From JAZKJD01 sp040384585 (lineage in GTDB: Bacteria; Pseudomonadota; Gammaproteobacteria; Diplorickettsiales; Diplorickettsiaceae): 64,000 bases of DNA. The notes under the pieces were generated by a model. It was not told where the DNA came from, searched no databases, and worked only from the letters and a program-made list of their open reading frames with translations. Positions within the stretch are counted from its first letter, which is position 1; every line of letters starts with the position of its first letter. Location: positions 77,386 through 141,385 of the forward strand of contig JAZKJD010000011.1 in assembly GCA_040384585.1 (NCBI GenBank), read 5' to 3'. The translations under genes and the position numbers were made by a program. This document shows, piece after piece, positions 8,734 to 18,366 of this stretch.

Positions 8734-10236
8734 ATGAAAATAGTGATATTGGGTGGTGGAGTAGGTGGAGTTATGACGGCGCTGCGGCTGGCAGAGAAGA
8801 TTCCAACTATCGATATAGTAATTCTTGAAAAGAAATCAGATCTATTATCTGCAACAAGTGACTGTACACCAGGGAGAATGGGCCTAGGATTTCATTATGT
8901 TGATTTAGAAACAGCCTCACATTATTTAGAACAAACTATTAAATTTGTAAGAGAGTTTAAAGATCGCTGTTCTGGTTTAATGGTTGGGGAGAATTTTGAA
9001 TCAGATCATCCATTAAGAAACGGAAGATATTTTATTACTAAAGATACTTTATTTTCTAAAGAAAAAATATTAGAAGTCTATGAAAAATTAAAAGAAAGAT
9101 ACCGTTGTTTAGTTAATGAGGATCCTGAAAATAAAGTTTTTGGCGATCCTGAGCATTTTTATCAAATTCTTCAAGAAGAAGAGTATAAAAATCAGGTAAA
9201 TATGGAAAAGGTTGATATCGGAATAGAGACTAGAGAGCATTTGCTTAATTGGCCCATTTTTAAAAAATTTTTGTTAGGACAATTAGAAAAACATTCTAAT
9301 ATAAAAATAATAACGGATTCTCCTGTAGAAAAAGTAGAGCGTCTTTATAGAACTGGTGGATATCTTATTTCCAGCAAGGAAGCTTATCAGGCAGATTTTC
9401 TTATCAATGCTACGTGGGAACATGTAGCCTATTTTAACTCTCAATTAGATTTTTTTCCTGCGTCTGGAGAAATACGGACGAATCGAGCTAAAGCGATGGT
9501 TACCTTTGAATTACCAACAGTAGCTCGATATTTCCCTTCTATGTTTTTTTGTATGGGGCCTTATTGCATGTTTTCAAATTTAGGAGAACGTGATGGTAAA
9601 TACCTTGGGATGATAACCTATGCTAAAGAGACTAATCGACTTAATGATACAGGTTTAATACCTTCTGAAGAGTATATGGCTTTAGTTAATAACAACTCTT
9701 CGCTAAGCCAAGAAAATGAAGAATATAAAACAAAAATTATTTTGGGGGTGGAGAGATATATTCCAGGGATAGTTGAGAGTGGTAATTTGCGAGATCAGCA
9801 AATTAAATCAGCCGAGATAAAGTATGGTACCGTTCAAGTAGAGGGAGAAGTTGATATTCATGATCCTAATAGCAAGATGCACGAGAGAAGACATCCTGGT
9901 TTTGAACTCTTAGAGCCAGGATTTGTTTCTTTAGCATGTATGAAGCTGATGTATGGCTTGGAAAACGCCAATCTCGTTGTTAATGCTGCCGAACAGTATA
10001 TTAAATTTATCATTCCTTTTTTCGCTAAGCTTACAGATAGTATAAACTCACTTCTTGCTGAAGAAAAAGAGCGCTCTAAATTGCTTATTGGGGTTTGTTT
10101 TTTTTACTTTAAGCGGGAGAGTCTTGAAATGGATGATAAATTTTCAGGCAATTCTCAGGTGTTTCTTGATACATGTGGAAAAAAGTTTGAATTGAATAAA
10201 GAAATAAAAGAAGTAAAGACTCGTTTTAAGCATTGA
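8734..10236 (+). CDS. FAD-dependent oxidoreductase, DAO-like
   Basis: The N-terminus MKIVILGGGVGGVMTALRLA is a Rossmann fold with the GxGxxG dinucleotide-binding motif, followed by the expected acidic residue at the end of the second strand (DIVILEKK). A second family feature is the DFLINATWEHVAYFN region near residue 230, similar to the NAAG-like FAD contact of DAO-type oxidases. The protein is 500 aa and probably cytoplasmic. Its substrate cannot be told from sequence. AT content and Lys/Glu richness exceed those of neighbouring core genes, which suggests an accessory gene. The ATG follows TTAGGAATAAAAA, which gives a fair AGGA ribosome site. The next gene is co-oriented about 70 bases downstream, so the two may be co-transcribed. 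Confidence 0.75.
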   Translation: MKIVILGGGVGGVMTALRLAEKIPTIDIVILEKKSDLLSATSDCTPGRMGLGFHYVDLETASHYLEQTIKFVREFKDRCSGLMVGENFESDHPLRNGRYFITKDTLFSKEKILEVYEKLKERYRCLVNEDPENKVFGDPEHFYQILQEEEYKNQVNMEKVDIGIETREHLLNWPIFKKFLLGQLEKHSNIKIITDSPVEKVERLYRTGGYLISSKEAYQADFLINATWEHVAYFNSQLDFFPASGEIRTNRAKAMVTFELPTVARYFPSMFFCMGPYCMFSNLGERDGKYLGMITYAKETNRLNDTGLIPSEEYMALVNNNSSLSQENEEYKTKIILGVERYIPGIVESGNLRDQQIKSAEIKYGTVQVEGEVDIHDPNSKMHERRHPGFELLEPGFVSLACMKLMYGLENANLVVNAAEQYIKFIIPFFAKLTDSINSLLAEEKERSKLLIGVCFFYFKRESLEMDDKFSGNSQVFLDTCGKKFELNKEIKEVKTRFKH

Positions 10237-10307
10237 AAAAAGTTTTATTTTTTAGAGACTTGTTTTGTATTTTAGAGTAATAAAAATTATTGACAGAGGA
10301 AAATCTA

Positions 10308-12530
10308 ATGAAAATAGCATACGATTCTAAAGAACAGATTGACTATCTCTATACCATTATCAATTTACTCCCACATACCGTTTTTTGGAAAGATAAATAT
10401 TCCCGATTCCTAGGTTGTAATCAAGCTTTCGCTGATCTTGCAGGTCTAGAAAGTCCAAGTGATATTGTTGGAAAAGCTGACCATGATTTGCCATGGTCAA
10501 AAAGTGAGAGCAAGTTATATGTAGAGGCTGATAAAGAAATAATGGCAACAGGAAAGGCAATGTTGAACATTGAAGAAAAGCAAACCCTTAAAAATGGAAA
10601 AAAAATTACACTTCTAACTAGTAAAGTTCCTCTTTATTTTAGCGGCGAACTTAATGGTATTTTGGGTATTTATACGGATATTTCAGATCGAAAAAAAATG
10701 GAGATTGCTTTAAAGAAAATGAAAGAAAAAGCAGAAGCGGCGAATGAAGCGAAAACAGTATTCATTGCCAATATGAGTCATGATATTCGTACTCCGCTTA
10801 CCAGTATTATAGGATTAGCGGATATACTTGCAAATCGTTTACAAACCAGTGAAGACTTTAATGATGTCAAACTTATTGCTCAATCCGCTGAGCAATTATT
10901 GGTTTTGCTGAATGGCATATTAGATGTGGCCTCCATGGAACACACTGTTGAGGAAGATCTTAAGAAAGATTCGTTTTCTTTACTTGAGTTTTCACAATCG
11001 CTTAAAATGCTTTTCTTGCCCGCTATTGAATTAAAAGGCTTAACGTTTAATTTGGATATCGATGCGAGCATTTCTAACCCAATTGTTAGTGATCGAGTTA
11101 AACTACAGCGAATCTTATTAAATTTAATTACTAACGCCATAAAATTTACGGTTAAAGGAATTGTTACTTTACGCATTAAAAAATTATCTGAATCAAAAGA
11201 TACCGTTGAGCTTGAGTTTACGGTTAGTGATACCGGATTAGGCATTCCTCCAGAAAAACTTTCGCAGATATTTGATCAGTTTTTTCGCGTAAACCCTATG
11301 CACCAAGCATCAGGTTATGGCGTGGGCCTTTCTATTGTTAAAAAATTTGTTAGTTTGTTGGGTGGAGAGATTCAAGTTCATAGCAAATTGGAAGAAGGCA
11401 CGACCTTCTTTTTTACTTTATTGATGCCAGTAGATAAAGAAAAATCAGCAAAGCAAGCGATTCCCTATTCAGTTATGTTAGACAAAGGAGAAAAAGAAGC
11501 TGAAAAAAAGAAGATTGATCTCGAATTAATCGCTGCCAATATACCCAAAGGATTTCAAGATGTGGTTAGGCGCACGAGGGCGAACGAGCGGAGTGTATTA
11601 GATAGTCATGAGCACGTGAGTACCGATGTGCAACAACATCACATCTTGAAAAGCGAAGGGTATACTTCCGAAATGGCCACTAGTGATAGTGATATGGATT
11701 TAACAAATCAACATTCCGGTAAAAAATCGGTTTTATTGATTGAAGATAATCCGATTGCTTTAAAAGTGGGAAGAACACTTCTGGAAAGTGAGGGATATAA
11801 AGTCTACGCGCTTACCAATTCTCTTGAAGCACTTCATCTCGCCAAAACATCTGATTTTGATCTGATTATTACGGATGTTGGTTTGGCAGAGATAACGGGT
11901 AAAGAGTTTGCGATGCTATATCGCTATTGGGAGAAAATTACTAAAAATAAGCGACCTATTCCTATGATTGCTTTAACTGCCCAAATAAATGCACAGTTCG
12001 AACAAGAATGTTTAGTGTTAGGTATGGACGAGGTATGGTCAAAGCCTTTAAGCAAAGAAAAGCTGGCGACACTTGCACATTATTTTACGGATACGACAGT
12101 ATTATCTTCCGAGTCGCTGAACAGTGATAAAAATGGTGATGAACTAGATAGAGCAGATGTAAGAACACCTGCGGAGCTATTTGATATTAAGGGTTATCCT
12201 ATATTCGATGATAAGGTCAGTCTATATAATTTAGGAAGTGATGAATATCTACAAAAAGAAGTGTTAAAGATATTTAAGGAAATGTTAGCTTTTGAAATAA
12301 GTCAACTTAAAAAAGCCTATAAGAAAAAAAATTGGGGAATGTTTGTAGAGTTAGTTCATAAATTAAAAGGAAGTTCGGTGTATGCGGGTGCCGTTAGATT
12401 GGATTACGCTTGCCAAAATTTTTTGCGATATTATGCAACGGGTCAAACTGAATGGTTAGACAGCCTATATCGCCAACTAAAGATGACCTTAGAAGAGTGT
12501 GGAAAGGCGTTGAAATTAGAATTTGAATAG
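10308..12530 (+). CDS. Hybrid sensor histidine kinase (PAS-HisKA-HATPase-REC-HPt)
   Basis: A 740-aa phosphorelay protein without obvious membrane segments. A PAS domain (about residues 10-120; VFWKDKYSRFLGCNQAF) is followed by a HisKA domain with the H-box FIANMSHDIRTPLTSIIG (His about 158). The HATPase_c domain shows NLITNAIKF, DTGLGIPPEKL and GYGVGLSIVKKF. A receiver domain follows (acceptor Asp about 523 in IITDVGL, Lys in WSKPL), and then a C-terminal HPt domain with HKLKGSS (His about 684). The frame stays open to a TTG at 10290, but I chose the ATG at 10308 because AGAGGA lies 7 bases before it. Residues 416-448, in the kinase-receiver linker, come from in-frame repeat E1. No response regulator gene is adjacent. 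Confidence 0.9.
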   Translation: MKIAYDSKEQIDYLYTIINLLPHTVFWKDKYSRFLGCNQAFADLAGLESPSDIVGKADHDLPWSKSESKLYVEADKEIMATGKAMLNIEEKQTLKNGKKITLLTSKVPLYFSGELNGILGIYTDISDRKKMEIALKKMKEKAEAANEAKTVFIANMSHDIRTPLTSIIGLADILANRLQTSEDFNDVKLIAQSAEQLLVLLNGILDVASMEHTVEEDLKKDSFSLLEFSQSLKMLFLPAIELKGLTFNLDIDASISNPIVSDRVKLQRILLNLITNAIKFTVKGIVTLRIKKLSESKDTVELEFTVSDTGLGIPPEKLSQIFDQFFRVNPMHQASGYGVGLSIVKKFVSLLGGEIQVHSKLEEGTTFFFTLLMPVDKEKSAKQAIPYSVMLDKGEKEAEKKKIDLELIAANIPKGFQDVVRRTRANERSVLDSHEHVSTDVQQHHILKSEGYTSEMATSDSDMDLTNQHSGKKSVLLIEDNPIALKVGRTLLESEGYKVYALTNSLEALHLAKTSDFDLIITDVGLAEITGKEFAMLYRYWEKITKNKRPIPMIALTAQINAQFEQECLVLGMDEVWSKPLSKEKLATLAHYFTDTTVLSSESLNSDKNGDELDRADVRTPAELFDIKGYPIFDDKVSLYNLGSDEYLQKEVLKIFKEMLAFEISQLKKAYKKKNWGMFVELVHKLKGSSVYAGAVRLDYACQNFLRYYATGQTEWLDSLYRQLKMTLEECGKALKLEFE
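11553..11651 (+). repeat. Family E in-frame palindromic element, copy E1
   Basis: A 99-base insertion inside the histidine kinase gene, bounded by TTTCAAGATGTG (11553-11564) and its exact complement CACATCTTGAAA (11640-11651). It encodes 33 residues, FQDVVRRTR through VQQHHILK, and keeps the frame open. The same palindrome with the same frame occurs at 21518-21586 in the yafS-like gene. Compared with E2 it has 30 extra bases (10 codons). It sits in the linker between the ATPase and receiver domains, where an insertion should be tolerated. Confidence 0.85.
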
Positions 12531-12618
12531 TCCGAACCCTTTCGTCATGACCCTTTTTTAAAAATCTCATAATCTATGGCAAGATACTAGGCTCCTACAC
12601 TATTTCCTAGGCCCTTCT

Positions 12619-15600
12619 ATGCCACCACCCTTTATTCATTTACATCTCCATACCGAATTTTCCTTGAGCGATGGCTTAGTTCGGATTGACGAATTGATTG
12701 CCAGAGCAGTGGAATTGGCATTACCCGCCATTGCCATCACTGACCAATCTAACCTATTTGCGGCGATTAAGTTTTACCAAGCAGCGATAAAAGCGGGTAT
12801 TAAACCCATCATAGGTGCTGAATGTTGGGTAGAAAATATTCAATTTCCTGGGTGGCCATTTCGATTGATTTTATTGTGTCAAGACCACCAGGGTTATCAA
12901 AACTTGATCCAGTTAGTTTCAAAGGCTTATCTAGAAGGTCAGCAGGAATCTAAACCGATTCTGCAAAGAAGTTGGTTATCGGTTCACTCAAAAGGCTTAA
13001 TTGCTTTATCGGGTGGTAGAGAAGGGGATATAGGTCAAGCCTTATTGCAAAATAAGCAGCCATTGGCCAAGGAATTTTTACAAATAGGGTTATCGCTTTT
13101 TCCTAATCGTTTCTATTTAGAGCTACAGCGCTTAGGGCGACCACAAGAGGAAGAATATATTGTTGCTGTTACTGAGTTAGCTTCTGAATATCGTGTACCT
13201 GTTGTCGCCAGTAATGATGTACGCTTTCTTTATGCAGAGGATTTTGATGCCCACGAAGCACGGGTTTGTATCAATAGCGGACATATCTTAAATGATCCTA
13301 AACGACCTAAAGTGTATAGCGAACAGCAATTTCTTCGTTCACCTGCAGAGATGTTAACATTATTTTCTGATATTCCCTCTGCTGTCATTAATTCACTAGA
13401 AATTGCCAAACGCTGTAATTTAGAATTAGAGTTTGGTAAAGCCTTTCTACCTAATTTCCCTATTCCTGCTGGAATGACGCCGGAGAGTTTCTTAGTCACA
13501 GAAGCCAAAAAAGGGTTGCGTAAACGTTTGCCTGTCAAGAAAACTACACATTCCAAAAAGGTTTATCTTGATAGACTTCTTGCTGAGCTTGAAGTCATTA
13601 ACAGCATGAGTTTTGCTGGCTACTTTTTGATCGTAGCGGATTTTATCCGTTGGGCGAAGGAGAATGCTATTCCCGTAGGGCCAGGAAGAGGTTCCGGTGC
13701 CGGGTCCTTAGTCGCTTATGTTTTGCAAATTACTGATTTAGAACCGTTACAGTACGGTTTATTGTTCGAACGTTTTTTGAATCCAGAACGTATTTCTATG
13801 CCTGATTTTGATATTGATTTTTGCATGGAAGGACGTGATCGCGTTATTGATTATGTGACAGAACGTTACGGTCGCGAATCTGTTTCTCAGATTATTACTT
13901 ACGGTAGTATGGCTGCACGTGCTGTTGTCAGAGATGTAGGGCGTGTTTTAGGTTATCCCTATGGGATGGTCGATAAAATTGCGAAATTAATTCCTTTTGA
14001 ATTAGGTATTACGCTGGAAAAAGCCATCCATCAAGAAGAAGAACTTAAACAGCGTTATGAGAATGAAGATGAGATCAAAGTATTAATTGATCTCGCTAAA
14101 AAATTAGAAGGGCTGGTGCGTAACGTCGGTAAGCATGCCGGAGGCGTCGTCATTGCACCGTCTAAACTTACCGATTTTACACCACTTTACTGTGAAGTTG
14201 GAGCATCGCATTACATTACCCAGTTTGATAAAGATGATATTGAAAAAGTCGGTCTTGTTAAGTTCGATTTTCTTGGGCTGCGTACCTTGACCATTATCGA
14301 TTGGGCGGTACAGTCAATTAATCTTAAAAAGCCGGAAGAAAAAGCATTAGATATTACTGCAATTCCTCTAGACGATTCTAAAACATTCGCCTTATTAAAA
14401 GCGTGTAAAACAGCTGCCGTGTTTCAATTAGAGTCGCGGGGTATGCGGGATCTGGTTAAACGATTACGACCTGATAGCTTTGAAGACATTATTGCGCTAC
14501 TCGCCTTATTTCGTCCTGGTCCTTTGCAATCAGGAATGGTCGATAACTTTATTAACCGTAAACATGGCAGGGCTCAAATTGAATATCCTCACCCTTTTTT
14601 AGAACCTATTTTACGTCCTACCTATGGAATTATTCTCTATCAAGAACAAGTGATGCAGATTGCACAGGTGTTAGCGGGTTACACATTAGGGGCAGCGGAT
14701 TTATTACGACGGGCAATGGGTAAGAAAAAATCAGAGGAAATGGCAAAACAGCGAGTTATTTTTACTCGTGGCGCTGGAAAAAAAGGGGTTTCAATCGGTT
14801 TGGCCGATCAAATCTTTGATATAATGGAAAAGTTTGCGGATTATGGTTTCAACAAATCCCACTCAGCTGCCTATGCCTTGGTTTCCTATCAAACGGCTTG
14901 GCTCAAGGCACATTATCCTGCAGAGTTTATGGCAGCTGTACTCTCATCTGATATGGAGCATACAGAGAAAGTGGTCTTGTTTTTGGAAGAATGCCGACTG
15001 ATGAAGTTAAATGTTTTACCTCCCGATATCAATACCAGTGGATATAAATTTACAGTAACAAAAAAAGGTGAAATTCGTTATGGTTTAGGCGCGATTAAGG
15101 GTTTAGGCGCTTCTGCGATTGATATGTTGATTAAGAAACGTGAAGAACAGCGTTTTAAAGAGTTATTTGATCTTTGTCATCGCGCCGATCAGCATAAGTT
15201 GAATCGTCGAGGTTTAGAGGCTCTTATCTATTCCGGTAGTTTAGATGGTTTAGGCGTTAATCGCGCCACGCTTAAATACAATTTGGAAGCGGCTTTACTT
15301 GCTGCTGAGCAGCAATTATCAGCGATGGGTTCAGGACAGCGGGATTTTTTTGGTCTTGCGATGATTGTCGAACAAAAAGAGATAGCACAGCAAGTAGATT
15401 GGCCAAAACTACAGCGCCTACAAGCTGAAAAAGAGGTATTAGGATTTTATTTAAGTGGACATCCTTTAGAGAATTATGCGCAAGAACTAGCCCATTTTAC
15501 TACGTCAACTTTGCAGGAATGTGCAGGTAAAGCGGGTCATTCCTTAACGATAGCCGGTTGGGTGCTTAATCTTCGATCGTTATGGACAAAACGCGGGGAC

Positions 15601-16050
15601 CGTATGGCAATTTTAAACATAGAGGATGCCAGCGGTCGTTTAGAGGTTACCTTATTTAGCGATATTTACACAGCATATCGAGATAAATTGAATAAAGATA
15701 AATTATTAATTATTGAAGGAGAAAGCCAACAGGACGAGTTAACAGGAAACGTTCGTATATTGGCAAAAAAGGTTTTGGATATCGCAGAAGCGCGCGAAGC
15801 TTATGCTAAACGTTTACGCATTAAACTTTCTAAACCGTTCATTAATGCCAGTCAAATTGAGGATTTAAAACAAAAGATGAGTATTTTTTGTCCAGGTTTC
15901 TGCCCTACAATGATTGAGTATCATCATCCTGAGCTCCGTTCACAGTTGCAACTTTGTTTAGGTGAGCCATGGATGGTAAGACCTTCAGAAGAGTTGTTAG
16001 TGATTCTACGGAAACTTTTTGGTGAAGAATGCGTTGTTATTGAGTATTAG
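12619..16050 (+). CDS. dnaE: DNA polymerase III alpha subunit
   Basis: The catalytic subunit of the replicative polymerase, 1143 aa, close to the family's usual 1160. The PHP domain opens the protein (FIHLHLHTEFSLSDG). The catalytic palm contains GPGRGSGAGSLVAYVLQITD and the metal-binding acidic triad region MPDFDIDFCMEGRD (about residues 393-406). Helix-hairpin-helix and OB-fold regions follow, with LTIAGWVLNLRSL near residue 975. The ATG follows a region without a strong Shine-Dalgarno. In many gammaproteobacteria dnaE is followed by accA; here it runs into the cell-division block through a family A repeat remnant, which suggests a rearrangement. Confidence 0.97.
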   Translation: MPPPFIHLHLHTEFSLSDGLVRIDELIARAVELALPAIAITDQSNLFAAIKFYQAAIKAGIKPIIGAECWVENIQFPGWPFRLILLCQDHQGYQNLIQLVSKAYLEGQQESKPILQRSWLSVHSKGLIALSGGREGDIGQALLQNKQPLAKEFLQIGLSLFPNRFYLELQRLGRPQEEEYIVAVTELASEYRVPVVASNDVRFLYAEDFDAHEARVCINSGHILNDPKRPKVYSEQQFLRSPAEMLTLFSDIPSAVINSLEIAKRCNLELEFGKAFLPNFPIPAGMTPESFLVTEAKKGLRKRLPVKKTTHSKKVYLDRLLAELEVINSMSFAGYFLIVADFIRWAKENAIPVGPGRGSGAGSLVAYVLQITDLEPLQYGLLFERFLNPERISMPDFDIDFCMEGRDRVIDYVTERYGRESVSQIITYGSMAARAVVRDVGRVLGYPYGMVDKIAKLIPFELGITLEKAIHQEEELKQRYENEDEIKVLIDLAKKLEGLVRNVGKHAGGVVIAPSKLTDFTPLYCEVGASHYITQFDKDDIEKVGLVKFDFLGLRTLTIIDWAVQSINLKKPEEKALDITAIPLDDSKTFALLKACKTAAVFQLESRGMRDLVKRLRPDSFEDIIALLALFRPGPLQSGMVDNFINRKHGRAQIEYPHPFLEPILRPTYGIILYQEQVMQIAQVLAGYTLGAADLLRRAMGKKKSEEMAKQRVIFTRGAGKKGVSIGLADQIFDIMEKFADYGFNKSHSAAYALVSYQTAWLKAHYPAEFMAAVLSSDMEHTEKVVLFLEECRLMKLNVLPPDINTSGYKFTVTKKGEIRYGLGAIKGLGASAIDMLIKKREEQRFKELFDLCHRADQHKLNRRGLEALIYSGSLDGLGVNRATLKYNLEAALLAAEQQLSAMGSGQRDFFGLAMIVEQKEIAQQVDWPKLQRLQAEKEVLGFYLSGHPLENYAQELAHFTTSTLQECAGKAGHSLTIAGWVLNLRSLWTKRGDRMAILNIEDASGRLEVTLFSDIYTAYRDKLNKDKLLIIEGESQQDELTGNVRILAKKVLDIAEAREAYAKRLRIKLSKPFINASQIEDLKQKMSIFCPGFCPTMIEYHHPELRSQLQLCLGEPWMVRPSEELLVILRKLFGEECVVIEY

Positions 16051-16061
16051 GTCAGCAGCTC

Positions 16062-16134
16062 TATACCCATTGCACTTGAAAATGCGAGATCGCATTTTCA
16101 AGTGCTTTCCTTATCTTGAAAGGCGAAGGGTATA
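16062..16134. repeat. Family A repeat, half copy A4
   Basis: TATACCC (16062-16068), then a hairpin of 34 bases with GCACTTGAAAATGCGA and its complement (16072-16105), then GGGTATA (16128-16134). This is the first hairpin of the family A element closed directly by its bracket sequences, while hairpins 2 and 3 are missing. It lies between the dnaE stop and ftsQ, and inside the 5' extension of the ftsQ open frame. Confidence 0.75.
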
Positions 16135-16210
16135 TGTTAGGGGTAAAACTGGCGGAAACACTATACATAGATTATTATCCTTTTTTGACCTGTACTCAAA
16201 CGGTTACGTG

Positions 16211-17047
16211 ATGTTTAAAGATGGGAAGGTAATTGAGAGTCAACAATTTCAAAGGCCATATAAGCGATCTTATTCCAATTTTCGTCTTGGACTTGATTTC
16301 CTTAGTATGATCCATTTAAATTTTCTGCAAAATTTTAATTTTAATGGTAGACGCTGGTTTTTTAGATTCTCTCTAACGCTACTTATTCTATTAAGTGGGA
16401 TATTGGTTTGGCAGAAATGTGGGGATCCTAATTTTTTTCCCGTTAAACATATCAAGATTAAGGGTGATTTACTACACGTCAAGCGAGATAGCTTGCAACA
16501 AATTATCCTACCTTTTACTGATAAAGGTTTTTTACGTTTAAATAGCCATCGATTAAAAGAAAGACTTCTGCAAGAAGAACCTTGGATCGCTTCGGTGATG
16601 ATAAAACGTTTCTGGCCAGATACCTTAGCAGTGAGCTTTACCACAAAAAAACCAGTGGCATTGATGGCTAATAACGATTTACTTGACGAACGGGGTGATG
16701 TTTTTAGTGCGGGACAAGTGAATCCCGTATCGCTTGATCTGCCTCTTTTTATTGGCCCTATCGGTCAACAAAAATATTTACTACAAACCTATCAGTCTTT
16801 GTATCCGCTAATTTTGGATTTAACATTAAAAATAAAATTATTAAAATTAGTGGATCAACAATTTTGGTATTTACGTTTAAGTAACGGTCTAGCACTTTAT
16901 TTGAGTCGTGAAAAACCTGATGTAGAGCTAAAACGTTTTGTTGAAGTGTACCCGGATGTTATTGAGAGTAAAGTGTCTATGATAGATTATGTCGATCTCC
17001 GTTATGCTCATGGTATGGCAGTAAAATTTAAAAAACGAACTGCTTAG
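16211..17047 (+). CDS. ftsQ: Cell division protein FtsQ
   Basis: A bitopic divisome protein linking FtsA/FtsZ to the late division proteins. A short cytoplasmic N-terminus is followed by one membrane segment (RFSLTLLILLSGILVW), then the POTRA domain (FFPVKHIKIKGDLLHVKRDSL) and the FtsQ beta domain (EEPWIASVMIKRFWPDTLAV). The start is uncertain. The frame stays open up to 16019, but that part is dnaE overlap plus repeat A4 and cannot be ancestral. ATG 16211 and ATG 16307 are both possible and neither has a good ribosome site. I list 16211 (278 aa) as the more usual size. The usual upstream genes murB and ddl are absent; ftsA follows after about 65 bases. Confidence 0.85.
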   Translation: MFKDGKVIESQQFQRPYKRSYSNFRLGLDFLSMIHLNFLQNFNFNGRRWFFRFSLTLLILLSGILVWQKCGDPNFFPVKHIKIKGDLLHVKRDSLQQIILPFTDKGFLRLNSHRLKERLLQEEPWIASVMIKRFWPDTLAVSFTTKKPVALMANNDLLDERGDVFSAGQVNPVSLDLPLFIGPIGQQKYLLQTYQSLYPLILDLTLKIKLLKLVDQQFWYLRLSNGLALYLSREKPDVELKRFVEVYPDVIESKVSMIDYVDLRYAHGMAVKFKKRTA

Positions 17048-17113
17048 GGGTCTGTTTGGTAAAAGGTGTATGACACAGTTTGGAATAAAGTTATTCATTC
17101 AAGGTAAAGTAAT

Positions 17114-18340
17114 ATGGCTAAAAAACCGACTAAAAATTTGATTGTGGGTTTAGATATCGGTACCTCTAAGGTTAATGCCTTAGTGGGGGAAGTGAAGCCA
17201 GAGGGAATTGAGATTATTGGCTTAGGGGTTTACCCATCATTAGGCTTAAAGCGAGGCGTCGTTGTTAACATCGATGCGACAGTCGATTCGATTCAACAAG
17301 CCGTGGGTGAAGCCGAAGCGATGGCCGGTTATCCCATACGCAGCGTATATACAGGAATAGCGGGTAATCACATTCGTAGTTTAAATTCACATGGAATTGT
17401 GGCGATACAAAATCAAGAAGTGACTCATGCTGACGTTGAACGTGTTATTGATGCCGCCAGGGCGGTAGCGATCCCCGCGGATCAAAAAATATTACATATA
17501 TTGCCTCAGGAATTTATTATCGATAGCCAAGAAGGTATTCGTGAACCGATAGGCATGTCAGGAGTCCGGTTGGAAGCTAAGGTGCATATGGTAACGGGTG
17601 CCGTGAGTGCGGCACAAAATATTATTAAATGTATCCAGCGTTGTGGATTAGAAGTTTCTGAAATTATTTTAGAACAATTAGCCTCAAGCCAGTCTGTATT
17701 GACAGAAGATGAAAAAGAATTAGGCGTTTGTTTGATAGACATTGGAGGTGGAACAACGGATATTGCTATTTTTACAGAAGGCGCCATTCGTTTTACTTCC
17801 GTTATTCCTATTGCCGGTGATCAAGTGACTAATGATATTGCTGTTGCCTTAAGAACGCCAACCCAAAGTGCCGAACAAATTAAAAGAAAGTTTGCCTGCG
17901 CCTTGGCAGAATTAGCGAGCCCAGAAGAATTAGTAGAAGTTAGCGGGGTGGGTGATCGTCCAGGTAGAACCCTTTCTAAGCGTGCCTTAGCCGAAGTCGT
18001 CGGGCCACGCTACGAAGAACTTTTTCATTTAGTGAAAACAGAATTGCATCGCAGTGGTTTTGAAGAGTTTCTTGCTGCAGGAGTTGTATTAACAGGGGGT
18101 GCTTCCAATGTCAGTGGGTCAGTAGAATTAGCTGAGAAAGTTTTTAAATTACCTGTTAGATTAGGTAATCCACAGTATGTTAATGGAAATAGTGAAGTGA
18201 TTAATAATGGAATGTATGCTACGGGTACAGGTTTATTATTATACGGCTACCAACAGCAGTGTGAGCAGCGAAAGCCAAATCAAGCGATGTTTCGAGGAAA
18301 ACTAGCTCGTATGAAAAACTGGTTACGTGAAAATTTTTAA
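17114..18340 (+). CDS. ftsA: Cell division protein FtsA
   Basis: The actin-like protein that tethers FtsZ to the inner membrane, 408 aa. The phosphate-1 loop is IVGLDIGTSKVNALVGEV and the phosphate-2 loop is VCLIDIGGGTTDIAIFTEGA (about residue 205). The adenosine motif is VVLTGGASNVSG. The C-terminus FRGKLARMKNWLRENF is the membrane-targeting amphipathic helix. AAGG stands about 9 bases before the ATG. It lies in the ftsQ-ftsA-ftsZ-lpxC order. Confidence 0.97.
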   Translation: MAKKPTKNLIVGLDIGTSKVNALVGEVKPEGIEIIGLGVYPSLGLKRGVVVNIDATVDSIQQAVGEAEAMAGYPIRSVYTGIAGNHIRSLNSHGIVAIQNQEVTHADVERVIDAARAVAIPADQKILHILPQEFIIDSQEGIREPIGMSGVRLEAKVHMVTGAVSAAQNIIKCIQRCGLEVSEIILEQLASSQSVLTEDEKELGVCLIDIGGGTTDIAIFTEGAIRFTSVIPIAGDQVTNDIAVALRTPTQSAEQIKRKFACALAELASPEELVEVSGVGDRPGRTLSKRALAEVVGPRYEELFHLVKTELHRSGFEEFLAAGVVLTGGASNVSGSVELAEKVFKLPVRLGNPQYVNGNSEVINNGMYATGTGLLLYGYQQQCEQRKPNQAMFRGKLARMKNWLRENF

Positions 18341-18366
18341 TACCGAAAAGTTTGAGGAGTTATATC

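Noticed and set aside
10290..10307. TTG start six codons upstream for the histidine kinase
   Set aside because: The ATG at 10308 has AGAGGA at the right distance, while the TTG has none.
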